Shown here: positions 1-13,000 of the stretch, piece by piece
Layout of the letters: every line of letters starts with the position of its first letter
Numbering within the stretch: the stretch's first letter is position 1
NCBI GenBank assembly: GCA_949751835.1
Contig: CATKHK010000048.1
Coordinates: 124,001 to 188,000 of the forward strand
Length of the DNA stretch: 64,000 nucleotides
Origin: Blepharisma japonicum
Lineage: Eukaryota; Ciliophora; Heterotrichea; Heterotrichida; Blepharismidae
Direction of reading: 5' to 3'
Program-made: the position numbers and the translations under genes
The notes under the pieces: model-generated
Seen by the model: the letters and a program-made list of their open reading frames with translations, nothing else
Databases searched by the model: none
Told to the model about the DNA's origin: nothing

Positions 1-476
1 TATTATTAAGAGTTGCAGAACATTTTGGGACTTCTGTGAACTGGGAATGCAAACCGGTTATTGGGGAATGGAATGGATCTGGCTGCCATGCTAATTTTTC
101 GACCAAATCTACAAGAGCTGAAGGAGGTATGGATGTCATTCATAGATATATCGAAAAATTAAGAGAAAAGCACTCATATTGTATTGATGGATATGGAAAA
201 GACAACGCAAAAAGACTATCAGGGACCTGCGAGACCTCAAGCATCAACACTTTCAGTTTTGGTGTCGCTGACCGTGGAGCATCTATCAGAATACCAAGAG
301 CTACCGCATCTAATGGCAAAGGTTATCTTGAAGACAGAAGACCAGCTTCTAACTCAGACCCATATGTAGTTTCTGCATTATTGGCTGACGTCGCTATTCT
401 TGAAGGAGCTGGCACTCAGGAGCTTCATGATAGATACATGGCTTTCCTTAATTCAATTCGCCCAATAATCATTTAA
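1..476 (+). CDS. Glutamine synthetase, C-terminal part (5' truncated)
   Basis: This is the 3' end of a eukaryotic-type glutamine synthetase, which makes glutamine from glutamate, ammonia and ATP. The frame is open from the window edge (codons start at position 3) to TAA at 474-476. Visible family motifs are GEWNGSGCHANFST (ATP and substrate binding), the ETSSIN/FSFGVADRGASIRIPR block and GKGYLEDRRPASNSDPYVV, which carries the catalytic Arg/Glu cluster. All Trp codons seen here are TGG. The start lies outside the window. The next gene begins only 17 bp after the stop, so the 3' UTR must be very short. Identification rests on strongly conserved motifs and is secure. Confidence 0.95.
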   Translation, partial: LLRVAEHFGTSVNWECKPVIGEWNGSGCHANFSTKSTRAEGGMDVIHRYIEKLREKHSYCIDGYGKDNAKRLSGTCETSSINTFSFGVADRGASIRIPRATASNGKGYLEDRRPASNSDPYVVSALLADVAILEGAGTQELHDRYMAFLNSIRPIII

Positions 477-493
477 TAGAAATTCTATTCAAA

Positions 494-1354
494 ATGTTTT
501 TCTTATTAATTGCTGTAGTTTCTGCTTCAGTTAATTATCCAATCCCAGGCTATTATGGAACATGATACAAGGACTTCTTGCCAAACGACACGTCAGCGAC
601 TGCATTTTATTGAAGCTCTGGCTATCATATAGGCTCTGATATGAACCTTTGAATCGCAGACCCAAAAATGCACGAAATCAAGATGATAAAACATACAGAA
701 TTCGGCCCACCGAGAGGGAAAATTTATAAAATTGTAGGATATACAGGGATGCCAGGGATGAGGGACGGTGATGTAAGCTCAGCACTATTGAATTCGCCCA
801 GCTCACTTGCGTACTTTTCTGATACTATAAATGGAACTGATATTTATAGGGTGTATATAGCTGATACATACAATAATTGTATAAGAGAATTGGATTTGAC
901 AACTGGGAACATATGGGAATTTGTAGGGAGTTGTAATGAAGAAGGCTTTAAAGATGGCCCATATGGGACTAATAGACTTTACCACCCTACTTTAGTAGGC
1001 ATAGATGACGATTATTCAATGTTCATATGAGATTCTGGAAATCGCTATATCAGGATGGTGAATTTAACCACCCGGTATATGGAAACATTACGAGGAGGTG
1101 CATGCCGCTCTACAGACTATATTGACTCTGAATATCAAAATATGCCTGACCCAAGCTACGATATCAGTTCTTCTATCTTTATGAAAATGGACTTAAAGAT
1201 TTACGAAATGATCTGCATGAAATCCATGGTTTTAACTTCAGGCGAGCCATCTACAGAGCTCTACAACCCGGATAACATCACAACACCCTGCTATAAGCAA
1301 GACATTTTATGTGGAGACCGCGATCATCCATTAGTTGGCCACTCGAACAGCTAG
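494..1354 (+). CDS. Secreted NHL-repeat-like protein
   Basis: A 286-residue protein, open only if TGA is Trp (first TGA at 566). It starts with a clear signal peptide (MFFLLIAVVSASVNYP), so it should be secreted or lumenal. The body has repeated units of the NHL/beta-propeller type, for example IYKIVGYTGMPGMRDGD, followed by SALLNSPSSLAYF, then VYIADTYNNCIRELDLTTG and WDSGNRYIRMVNLTT. The pattern 'filling-in of N-S-P ... VYIADTYNN-IR-LD' is typical of NHL propellers. Only about three blades are visible, so it may be a partial propeller or may oligomerise. The C-terminal part is Cys-containing and not recognised. The specific function is unknown. Confidence 0.72.
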
Positions 1355-1405
1355 AAAAAAATCTGAACAGTTAAAATAATAATAAAATTTGCTAGTATCA
1401 AGTAA

Positions 1406-3325
1406 ATGGAAATCCCTTTGCGCTCCAAAGATAAGTCAAAAACTATTATGCCTTTCAAGTTGTTTTCACATGAAAAGCTAGAAAGTTGGACAAAGCAGCA
1501 GAATTTTGGTAATTTGCCAAAATTTGATGAAGAAAGAAGTCCTACAAATTCAATTGTCAAAGAAAGCTGCGAACTTCATGATATTCAAAACCTCTTAGAC
1601 ACAGGGCTTTCTGGGCCTAATATTTATCATATTTTAACAACTGTTGAGAAGCCGCAGCTAATTAACTTGCAGATACCGAATACACTCATTAAGGTCCCTC
1701 ATCAAAATGCGATTTATGTAAAAACAAATGCAAAAGGAAGTATTTCAATTAGAAGGGATGAAAAGTAAAATCTATATAGCTCAATTTCAAGCTTCTTTAA
1801 AAACTCGACCTCACTACCAATATTAGATGGCTCTCTGCCCAAGTTTGTCCATATCGATGATGAAAATCATATCCACATCTGTAAAGACAACAAAGAATCC
1901 CTTCACTGGTGGGCTATCTGCACTTCAAAACAACACATGCTACAACAATTCATTCCCCCACAAAAAAGAACCCTTTCTAAAATTAGAGTTCACTGGAAAA
2001 CAAAAGAAGGCTCAAAATACTTGCTAGTAACGAATTTATCATCTATTCCTCGAAACCAAAGGGCAAGCACCTCAACAACTGCCTCATCCAAAAAGCCTGA
2101 AAAGCAAATTGGGCTCTATCAGCATAGTATATCTGATTTTAAATTTGCAGGAAAACTTTTGAAGACTTCATTTTCCCCCTCAATGCCTTTTAGATCTATG
2201 CTAAAAAGAGCTAGAAATAACTCAGTCCATTTTAAAGGGGAAAGGCCCTCATTTAATTTGTATAGCACACTGAAAGCCTTTTCTGCAAAAGAGGACTTAA
2301 ATGATGATCAGACTGCATTTCTTGTTAGGTCATCAAATCTGTTTCAAGCTACAATTTGTGAAGCAGATTCGATTGAAGAAATTGATAATATGCTGAACAG
2401 TATTATTGATCTAATTAATAAGAAGGTCGAAAAATCAGATAAAAGAGTTTTGACGGAGCTGCTTGCGGATTTCATGTGTGATGATTGTGGGAAATGATAT
2501 TTCTTAAAATGCAAAGCACACAAGTTAGATTATATCCCCATAAAGCTTGAGTCAGCTTCATTTTTAACTCCAGACTTTAACCCAAATCCAGACCATTCTA
2601 AAAAGCCTTCTTATTCATCAAACCATTCATTTGATGACTCAAATCTCAACATCAAAAGAAATGTTGCTGAGCCTTACATCTCCGTCCAATCTTTAAACAG
2701 AAGACTAATGCAGCTCGAGCAAAAGCATATGAAACACAAATCAGAAGCAAGCTTATTTATTGACTTAAATGACGTTGTTGATAAGTCCAAAAAACCATAT
2801 CTCAGCACCACAATCCCCAAAATTTGCATAAAAAGTGAGCTGCCCTGTATCAAAGGGTCATTAACTTCTAAAGAGCACTTAAAATCAAAAGACATTTATG
2901 GCGAATATCTAGACAGAATTGCAAAACACTATGACAATGTAAGAGGATTAGCTGCCGTAGGGAGACGGGTAAAGGAAAAAGAAGTCTCCATTCTTGAGAA
3001 ATATCGGCACGCAAAAGGGTTCGAAGCGATTATAGAAAGCATCAAGACAAAATTATATACAGACCAAGATGTCGGCCACATCTTCCTTAACGCAAGAAGT
3101 GATTTTATTAATAGTGCAATTGATTATATATGTAAAGGCTCAAGAAATAAATATCTATGCCAACAGATGAAGAAAACCAATTTATGCATTGGAATGAAGC
3201 AGTATGAGTTTACCCGGACCATGGGCATAATTAAAGAAGAATTAAAGTTTCACCATATAATTGCAGACGATATTGAAGCAATTATTAAAAATATCGAGCA
3301 GTTTCAAGATGATGTAATAATTTAA
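1406..3325 (+). CDS. Unknown protein with C-terminal globin-like domain lacking proximal His
   Basis: A 634-residue protein in two exons joined by a 15-nt intron (1765-1779). TGA at 2495 is read as Trp (DDCGK-W-YFLKCKAHK). The N-terminal 500 residues are Ser/Lys-rich and not recognised; a CDDC motif sits near residue 358. Residues about 528-634 fit the truncated-globin pattern: YRHAKGFEAIIESIKTKLYT (helices A/B), DVGHIFLNAR (C/E), QQM-x4-position, then YEF and a C-terminal IIADDIEAIIKNIEQFQDDVI helix. The proximal-His position (four residues after the Met, ten before the Phe) is Asn587, so heme binding is doubtful. Seen: motif spacing. Known: fold family. Inferred: heme-less globin or sensor-like domain. 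Confidence 0.6.
1765..1779 (+). other. 15-nt intron
   Basis: The sequence GTAAAATCTATATAG interrupts codon phase 2 of the globin-like gene. Retention gives an immediate TAA. Removal joins RRDE-N to SISSFFKN and keeps the frame into the downstream 500 codons. Confidence 0.85.
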
Positions 3326-3342
3326 AATAATTTTGTAGCGAT

Positions 3343-4005
3343 TTACTCACTTGCAAATTCTTTAATTTTATTTAGCCATTCCAGATACAGTCTCTGTTCT
3401 CTATCTATTGAATAAACTTCTAGGAAAAGACCAAGATCATCAGTCAGCCCCAGCCCTCTGAAATGGTCTGAAATTGCATCTTGCAGCATCTTATCCAATG
3501 TAAAAAACCCTGGCCCTCGATAAAAGCTTCTGTTCATCATATCTATGTTACTTATAAAGTCATCTGTGTTCTCAATCATCATTACATTTTCGCACCAAAT
3601 TGATGAATTCCTAGTATAGCATTCATAAATAAGGCCTTCCTTAGTCCCAGGCTTTTTCAGCAGAACCTTAAAATCCACACTTTGCTCAGGCTGATAATTT
3701 TCATCCTGGGCATTCTTTTCGTCTTCTTCAGTCTTAATTGCATCAGGCATTCTTGCATTAAAATGAATCTCTACGTCATATTCTTGTGTTTTTTTTAAAA
3801 GCTTAATTAATATTGAATTATTTTCATCAATTAAGCGAAATCCAGTTTTTCTAAGAAAGAATGGTATAGCTTCATCTTGTTGATAATCAGTCAGCTCTGC
3901 ATCTATACATTTTTCTATTGATTTCACTAGACCTTTTGACATCAAGCTTGTGAACGGTCTCCTGAGAAACTTCTGTGAAAGGAAGCTTATTTGTCGAACC
4001 AGCAT
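3343..4005 (-). CDS. p32/MAM33-family mitochondrial matrix protein
   Basis: A 220-residue protein of the mitochondrial glycoprotein family (MAM33 in yeast, C1QBP/p32 in animals), trimeric acidic matrix proteins linked to mitochondrial ribosomes and oxidative phosphorylation. The start is supported by an Arg/Ser/Phe-rich presequence without acids (MLVRQISFLSQKFLRRPFTS). The family signature is at the C-terminus: YRGPGFFTLDKMLQDAISDHF, then LGLFLEVYSIDREQRLYLEWLNKIKEF, which matches the usual Y-GP-LD-LQ and Y-KEQ-Y-WL pattern. The acidic insertion around residues 90-110 is typical. The gene ends 17 bp from the convergent gene to its left. Its ATG is 14 bp from the ATG of the dynein-like gene on the other strand. 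Confidence 0.85.
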   Translation of the reverse strand: MLVRQISFLSQKFLRRPFTSLMSKGLVKSIEKCIDAELTDYQQDEAIPFFLRKTGFRLIDENNSILIKLLKKTQEYDVEIHFNARMPDAIKTEEDEKNAQDENYQPEQSVDFKVLLKKPGTKEGLIYECYTRNSSIWCENVMMIENTDDFISNIDMMNRSFYRGPGFFTLDKMLQDAISDHFRGLGLTDDLGLFLEVYSIDREQRLYLEWLNKIKEFASE

Positions 4006-4019
4006 CTTTATTAATTTAA

Positions 4020-7000
4020 ATGGAAGAAAGGAAATTCAATCTCCAAAAAAGTGGCAAATTAAGCACTTCTTCTTCGTCTATGGGAAACTCAGGCAGTCTT
4101 TCTCATAGAGGAGCAGAAATTTCTCCATTGAGAGCTTATAATGACTATTCAAGTGTCGAAACAAGGAAAATGGACCAAACTACGTTTAGGAGCAGCGAAG
4201 AATTAACGAGAACTGCGACTTATGTTAACCCAATGCATTCAGGGAGAACTTATAAAGAAATTGAGCATATGTAAGGTTTAGGTAGAAATCGGAATAATTC
4301 GTCAAAGAAAATGACACCAAAGCCGCCATCTCAAAAACCTGAAAGTTCAATTCGTTTTGAAGGAGCGGGAAGAAGGCAATTTAAAAGAGGAAGTGGAAGT
4401 AAGCTCTCAAAATCGAAATCGCCTATAAGATCTGTTGGGAAAAGGACATCAAAAACCCCAACTCCAAATATGAATATGCAATATCTTCCAACTTCTCCAA
4501 AAAACTTATCTCAGCCTGTATCTAAATTAATTTCAAAAGTATCACCAATGGTTAGAGAATCTAGACACAGTGAAGGATTAATTATCCCAAAAGAGCAGGC
4601 TGATATTGTAAGACAACACAAAAAATCAACACCAATTGCATTAGATAGGAAATACGGGCAAGATAAAAGGATTATTTTCATGCCTTTTGAAAGCAGAGAT
4701 GATACATCAGGAGCTCTGATTTTTAACGATCATGGATTTATTGAATTTCCTAAAGAAGAAAAACCATCAAAATTTGTGAAAAATAAAACAATAAGTGCAG
4801 AAAATTATCAAATAGAAGCTCTGCAAGCATTAGCTTTTGTAAAGAATTTTAAAAAACGAAAAAATTTTAAAAAATGAAGAAAAGAAGTAAAAAGCGCTTT
4901 GTTTGTAAGAAAAAGGCATGAATTTGTGAGAAATTTCTGGGGAAGTCAAGTTATTGCAATGAAAGAATATGTAAAAATTAAAGAGCAGATAAATACTTTA
5001 GCAACCATTAAGGAAAGCTTTTTAAATGAAGATTGGTATAGAAATAGCGCTGAGGATTCAAACAAAAACACCATCAATTATGTCAACAAATTAATGCAAA
5101 AAATCGGATCCGGAATTAAGAAAACTTTGGATGAATCCATAAAAACAAAATTTGGGGATAAACTTGTGTATAGTAAAATTATCAAAATTTTAGAAGAAAA
5201 GAAAAATCCTGGTGGCAGAAGATTGAGGGAAACTAAGGAAAGCAAACTATCTCGAGAAAAATTATTGGAAATATTTCTCAAGTTAATTTATCTTAAATAT
5301 CAAAGTGGGATTATTGAATTAGTTGAAAGCACATACCAAGGGTCGCTTCTTTTATTTTGTAGCTCAAAAAGGCCAAAATTTGCTCTCACACTTTCTATAG
5401 ATGATATTTTAAGCTTTGTTCCTGACCCTGAAGTTTTGACGGCTAAAATTTTAGACTCTCTTGAAGCTTTTAAGCAAGCAATTATTTGCCATGCAATACA
5501 TGATGAAATAAACTCAGATATTTTCCAAACACAAATGTTTTCCTTTGAACAAATACTGGAAAATGATGGAATATTAGCAGACACAAATAAAAATATTGAG
5601 CAAAATTTTAATAAAGATATTGCTCTTGCCAAAAAGTTTATCAGTAAGTTTAAATCACTTGAAAAAATTATACCAGTTAAAAAGCAATGAATTATAGACA
5701 TAGAAAATAAAGAAGTCAATATCGGCTTATTTTTCCAGAAAAATTATAAAGTTATTTCAAACTATTCCAGCCAGCTTAACGAATTACCTTTTCCAAGCTT
5801 TAAAGCAGGAATTTTTAATATTAAAACCGAATCATTAAAAACACAAATGCAAAGTTTTATGGACTCAATAAAAAGCTTATTAAAAGAAAAACTTCCAGCA
5901 ATAATTGTTAGTGAAATCAATGATTTCAAAGAAAATATAAGGACATTTGGCAATCTTCTTAATGAGAGATATTCATCTATTTCACAAATTTCACAGCATT
6001 GAAAGCAGATTTCTGAGCTAAAGAAAATTAAATTAAATGAGATTGAAAGCAAAAAAGATTTTATTACTGAGAGCATAAAATATTTAAAAAAAGAAGGGCT
6101 TTCCGAAACAATGAACGCCTTTAAAGAAGATTTATCTTATGATCAAAAATTATTTAATAATCAAATTAATGACATAGAAAACTGCTATAAAGATTTGAAG
6201 CCAACTCTTGAAGAGCAATTACTAGAAAATTCTTATAAGTTATCAAAAAAAATAAAAAAATTTGAAAATAAATATATTTTGCATTATCTCCAAGACGCAC
6301 AAAGAATATCACATGCAAATAACACATTAAAAGAAATCGAGAAAAGAGGAGAAGCTTTACTTTCATTAAAACAAAAAGTAGAGCTTTATGAAGATTATTA
6401 TATTTCCTTACAAGAATTAAATTCGGGAAATCCTTTGTCATTTCAACTTCAATGCAGAGGAGATTTTGATGTATTGTACATTCTTCATAAAGACACATTA
6501 AAATTATGAAAAATAATCATTGATTGAAAATCATATACTGGGAAATGAATGGAAACAAACTTTTCACAATTAAATGTCACCAAAATGCTTGAAGATATAA
6601 AAAATATAAACGAAAAATTAAAATTTGATTGCTATGAAAGTCTCTTGTTTACAAAAACAGCAGAAAAAATAATTAAATCATTATATGAAGAGATTAATGG
6701 ATTTCTATGTATGTCTGAAACATTAGTTGAGCTGAAAAGCGAACTTTTAAAGCCAAGGCACTGGGAGATGATTGTAAATGCAATTAAAAAGCCTCATTTA
6801 TTGAATATTTCTTTTAAGCTGCAAGACCTCAAAGATTCAAATTTAGATCGATACGAATCCAAGCTTAAATATATTTTTGAGCAGGCCAAAGAAGAAAACA
6901 AGCAGACTGCTTGCTTATCAATGATTAAATCTCTATGGGAAAGCTTAGAATTATCCACTGATATCTATAAAGGACGTTTAGATACTTTTATTCTCACAAA

Positions 7001-10000
7001 TATCGACCAAGTTGAATCTTTAATAGAAGAGCATTTAGCATTGATCGAAAGCATCGACAAAACAATTTATTCAGAATATTTGCAAGATGATATAACAGAG
7101 CTTAGAGAAAAACTTACACTGATGAGCGATGTTTTGGAAACATGGGTAGAGTGCCAAAATTCTTGAAAGCAGCTTGAACCGGTTTTTAGCTCAGGATATA
7201 TGCAAGAGACTATGCCAAATGAATACGAAGCTTTTAAAGATCTGCAAACTACATTGAGATCCATTATGTGAAGTGTACACCAAGCTCCAAAAGTATTAAA
7301 CCAGTTATTAGCACCTAATAAAAGCACAGTCCTTGAAGATATTTCTTCCAAAATCTGCGACCTCCGTAAGAATATCAAAGCTTATTTAGAAAATAAAAGA
7401 GCAAATTTTCCAAGATTTTTCTTTCTCTCAGACACTCAACTCCTACAATTTTTGTCACTCATTTATTCCCAACAAGAGTATGATAAGCATTTATCCATAA
7501 TTTTCCCTGGCGTTTCTAAATTTTATATCAAAAAATTAAACGCGAATAAGCCTATAAAAGATGAAGAGGAAGAAGTCGACCTTGATATCGCTCCTTTTAA
7601 TTGTTTTTCTCCAGCTGCCAATGAAATAATTGATCCTTTTGAATTTTCGATGCCTGAAAATCATGAAATAATTAATATAGAAAATCAAGAAAATGAAAGC
7701 AAAGGAAATGTACAAATTTTGCAACTAGAAGAAAGAGATGATTATATTGTGGCTAAACAAAGAAGGCTTAGAGAAAAATATGGAGGAAGCGAGGTAGAAT
7801 TAGGCGGGATGATTCCTTATGAAATTTTAGGAATGATTGGGCATAATGGAGAGCTTCTTCTATTTGAAAGAGCTGTTGGGATTCATGAAGGGATTGAAGG
7901 TTGGATGGGTGAGGTTGATCACCAAATGAAAGATACCCTTGCAAAAATGATTTCTTTTGCGGTAGCAACATTCCCAAAGCAAAGCTTAGATGAATGGGTG
8001 CTTGATTTTCCTCAGCAAATCATATATACCTCTATTTTATTGATTTTAACACATGAAATTACAGAACTTATGGAAGATAAAGATAAAGAAAATTCTTCAG
8101 ATTCTGAAGTTAGCATTGACAAAGATGATCCAATCCCAGAAATTTATGAAGATCACTTTTCTAAGGTTTATTTTGGAAGTTCAGCGCAGTCTCATTCTTT
8201 AGAAGCTAGCAAAGAAGACCTTATGCGATATTTACAGAGTAAAAGCTACAAGGGTTTATATCTCAGGCTTCAATTCTGGATAAATCAATTAATAAAAAGC
8301 TATCAAAATGATCAGATAGGAGGACAGAAGCTAGTTCCAGTGCAAATTATGTCTTTAAGGTCTTTGGTCTATTTCTTAAGCTATCAAAGAGACATTGTTG
8401 GAAATCTAATTGAAAAAAAAATTTACTCTACTGGCGATTTTGAGTGGCAAAAATTGTTTAGGATATATTGAAAAGCAAACGAAAGCATCAGTAAAATTGA
8501 ATGTGGAGGTTTGCATATGATTCAAGGCAATGAATATTTGGGAACTTCATATAGACTACTTTGTACTCCTATTACCACAAGATATTATGTATTCATAAGT
8601 AGTGTTCTAAGAGAAACCTCATCTGTGTTATTTAAAACAAACCCAAGTCACGACTATGCAGGAGATGTCTTTGAAGAATTCAGCAATCTTTGTGGGATGG
8701 CCAATAAAAGGATTTATATAAGTTCAGACTCAAAAATGCAAATGCTAATGCAATGCTTAAATGGAGCTGCCCTCGCAAATATTTGGATTATATTTGAACA
8801 TATAGATAGACTTAATCGTGCAAACCTACAGGTATTGACAAAAGAAATACAAATGGTTCAGCAGCAGTTTCTTATAGCTGAGGTTGGCGTTGAAAGCCAA
8901 GAAGATAGCATGAGGGCTCCTAAAAAAGAAAGGCAGGTAATAGAGCCAATCCCAGTTCCTGAAGCAGGCTCAAAAACTTTAATAGAAAAATCCGGAGTCG
9001 GGACTTATTCATATCCAAGCAATGAAATATCAGATTCTGTAGTAAAAGATAGGCCGTTATTGAAATACCCAAATACTATGTTCGTTGTTATGGCTTCACT
9101 ATCACCGAATAATTTTCAGAAAGACAATGCTCTTTTATCAGCTTTACAATTATCATTTAGATGCATGGAAATGATCAGGCCTGATGTCAAAATGATTTGT
9201 TCTGTTATGCTTATAAGAGAAGGCTTTAGGCATTATCAGTCTCTCAGTGTTTTTATCCATAAATTCACCAAAAACTTGATTGAAAAAGTCGATTATTTGT
9301 TGGCAATTACTAGAAGGGATATCATGCTATTAGTGTTGATAGCAAAAAAATTCAGAGATAGTTGTATAAGTGAATGCGATTTAGAACAAAATGAAATACA
9401 TTCTGTTATAAAAGCATGCAGAATGCTGTTTTACCAAAAAATTACGATTCAAAGATCAGAAAATTTAATTTTGAATAAAGAACAGCTAGACAAATCACAA
9501 GAAATTATTGACTATTGTGTTGAAAGAACTTTTAAAATAGAAAAATTCCCCGATTTTGAGCAAAATGATTTAAGAAAAGGTCTTGAAAAAGTTATTAAAG
9601 AAGAAGGATTAACAACTCAAGAGTCACAGCTTAAGTTGTGTGAAGATATTTATCATGGATTAAGAATAAATAGAGGTGTTTTAATATTAGGCCCATCTAT
9701 GTCAGGCAAATCTACATCTATATCTTTATTATCATCGGCTCTCAAAAATCTTCATAAAATTGAAATTAAACAGCATGCTTTGAACCCAAATATTTTTACT
9801 TTTAAACAACTATTCGGAACATTAACAGTTGAAAAAAATATTAAAGATGGGATTTTAACGAAAATTATGCAGGTAGTAACAAAAAAATATGAGCAAGAAA
9901 TATCATGGCTTGTTTTCGATAGTAAAAATATAGAGCCTTGGTGGGCTGACTCATTTATACCGATATTAGAGACCTCGCCATTATTATATTCAGATACTGT

Positions 10001-13000
10001 TACTTTTGAGACTTGGGAAATGCTGCTTACTCACATTTCTTCTATAGCTAGCAGGCAAGATATGATTTCGCTACCATCTATGACTCAGATTATAATACCA
10101 CGAAATATGTCAATTATATATACTGCAGAAAATGCTTCTTCAGCTTCCCCAAGCTTATTTACAAGAGTTAGTTCATTATTTGTTGACAATAAATCACTAG
10201 AATGAGAAGCAATTATTGTCCCAAAAATAAAAATAATTAGCATGAAATTGGTCCCATATGGGATAACAAGTGAGTGAATTTTAGGATTTTTTATTGACAA
10301 ACTTAAGCTTTTGATTGATGAAACTGACGAACAGTTCAAAGAATTAAGCCAATGAAATAGTAAGATCCTAATGATGGGGCTTATAAGAAATTTTGAAGCA
10401 TTCTTAAAAACAGGATTTTTGGAAATATTTTCTCCATTAGAATTTAATAAAAATATGAACATAATTACAGAGGTAGAAATGAATAAAATTGTAAATAAAG
10501 AATTTATTCATAAAATCCCAGAAATCAATGAGCTGAAATCACGGCTTGAAACAATTATTATTCACTCATTTGTATGATCTTTTGGCGCTATTCTTAATGG
10601 TGAAAACAGAAAAATATTTAATAAAATTCTTTTCAATTTCCAAAAATCATTGAAATTGAAATATTTTTATCCACAAACTATGAATGCTTTGGAATCATTT
10701 ATAGATTTTGACAATTTTAATTTTCTTCCAATTTATGAAGAATCTTCAGTATATTTAAACGATCTTTTACCATCAAATTCAATAATAATCCCTTCAGAAG
10801 AAATGGCAAAGGCAAACTATTTATTAAATACTGTTTTATTGCCAACAAATTATAGTTTCCAGTCTTTTCTTCAGCATGTTCAGATATTAGGACCTTCAAA
10901 CTCAGGGAAAACGTCCCTTATTAAGCATTTTTTACACAAGAATTCAGATTTATTTTATAGCAAGCATTATACTTTCAACCCCTCTATAAAAGGTTACCAT
11001 TATTTTGACAGCTTACTTAAAAAGTCAACATTTTGTGAAAAAAATAGCACAATGCTTATAATAGAAGATCTTCATTTAGATGATAATAACTATACTTTGG
11101 AAAGAATAAATTTTTGGATCGAGAATAATGGGATTTATGACCCTGAAAAGCTTTCTTTTGTTATTTCAGAGAAAATTAATTTTATAACTAGCACATTGCC
11201 AATGAATATTCAATGCAATAAGTACGCTACTTCAATATATATTGACACACCTAGTGACAAAATTTATAAACAGATTTTAGTGTCCTCAATTTCAGAAAAT
11301 GTTGATAAATCTGATTTTAGTGTAAATAACTACATAAAACCTATAGCTAGCATTTATATAAATACGAAAAATTATCTTCAAAACAGCAAATACTGCGGAG
11401 TAGAAAGAATTATTAGAAATTTCAAACAATTCTATTATTTTACAACAATTTCTGGTAATGAATTTATTGAAAAAGAATATATCAGTGAGCTTATTATGCA
11501 TGAAATACAAAGAGGCTTTAGTGATTTCATTGCAAATGACCAAGAATTTCAAAAGAACCTAGTAGTTTTGATTAATACAAAGCTTAATACAGAAATAAAA
11601 GAAGACTCTTATATATTTTTTGATTACACAGAAAAGAATTCTAAAGAGTTTAATTCTAAAATTACAGTAGAAAGATTGCCGATTATTCAGCTAAAATTAG
11701 CTGAGAAAATGAAAATATTAGAAAAAAATTTCGAAGAAAACTTAAATATTATGACGCCTTTATATTTTCAAAACTCTTATACAAAATTTATATGAAAAAT
11801 TTGTAGGATGCTTTATTTAGAAAACACTCATGGTATTTTGTGTGCTTTACCTGGAAATCTTTCATATGAATGCCTTCAAATTGCAGCTTCTTTAACTGAT
11901 TGTAGAATTATAAAACCGCAAGTTAAGCAGTTAAATGATTATCAGCACTTTAGGTATTTTTTTGAGCAAAGCTTAATTCAGGCTCTTGAATGTGGCCAAG
12001 AAAATCCTTATATATTTCTTTGTGATTTCCAATACTTGAAGTGTAATGAATATAGCAAACTTATTAGTTGATTTATTACAACTGACTCATGAGATATCAA
12101 CTTATTCTCAAAATCGTTTTCAAAGCATATTTCAAAGCGAGAAAAAGAAAATAAATTCAAAAATGCTAAGCTCCAAACGAAAACAACAGCCAGTATTATG
12201 AGCAACATTAAACGAAGATTCCACATCCTTTGTATTTTACCATCCAATAAAGATTTTGATATTCTGTCGAAGGATTATCCAAAATTAATTTCATGCTGCG
12301 AGTTCATTAAATTTGATAAAAATAATGAAGCTTTTCAAAAATCTGAATCAAGCATAGATATTAATGAGATTATAACAGATTTAATACAAATGATTGAAAG
12401 AAAATTTAAAATTTTGAATGATAAAACTACAATGGAGAAATCTTTATGCGATAAGAACAAGCTACCCGATTTTCTATGCCCAAAAAGAACTTTACTGCTT
12501 ATGGAAATTTTTAATGAAATTGCTGCTTATATAGAAAGCTTTATTGATTCTATTAAAGATAATCTCAAACAATCTATCGTGAAATTTGATGATCTTGCAT
12601 TGAAATATTCAGAATATTCAGCTATCTTAAAAGAATCTTTAAATGGATTGAATCAAAAATTATCTATTTATGAAAAATTTAGTAGTACTCTTTTGACAGA
12701 TAGTCTTATTTTAGCTTGCAATTCAGTTTATCTTGGAATTGCTAATACTGAAGAAAGATTTGACATATGAAAAGATTTGGCAACATTACTAGAAAGCAAA
12801 GGGTTAAATATTGATGAAAGTTGGAGATCCAATGATAAATCCAAAATTAAACGAAAATTCAAAAGCTTCGCAAAAATTTTTAACAAAAACCTGAATGATT
12901 CTGATATATGTACATTGAATGCTCTTGAAGCTTTACTTAGTTCATCACTTTCTAAAGGCTTATCAATATTAATTGATGAACATGGGGAATTTGATAGCAT

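Noticed and set aside
5300-5719. 139-codon minus-strand frame inside the dynein-like gene
   Set aside because: Antisense shadow; the plus strand is continuously coding and matches the helical tail.
11397-11417. GTAG...TAG segment within the AAA3/AAA4 region as a possible hidden intron
   Set aside because: The encoded residues VERIIRNF continue a normal helix and the length (17 nt) would break the frame.
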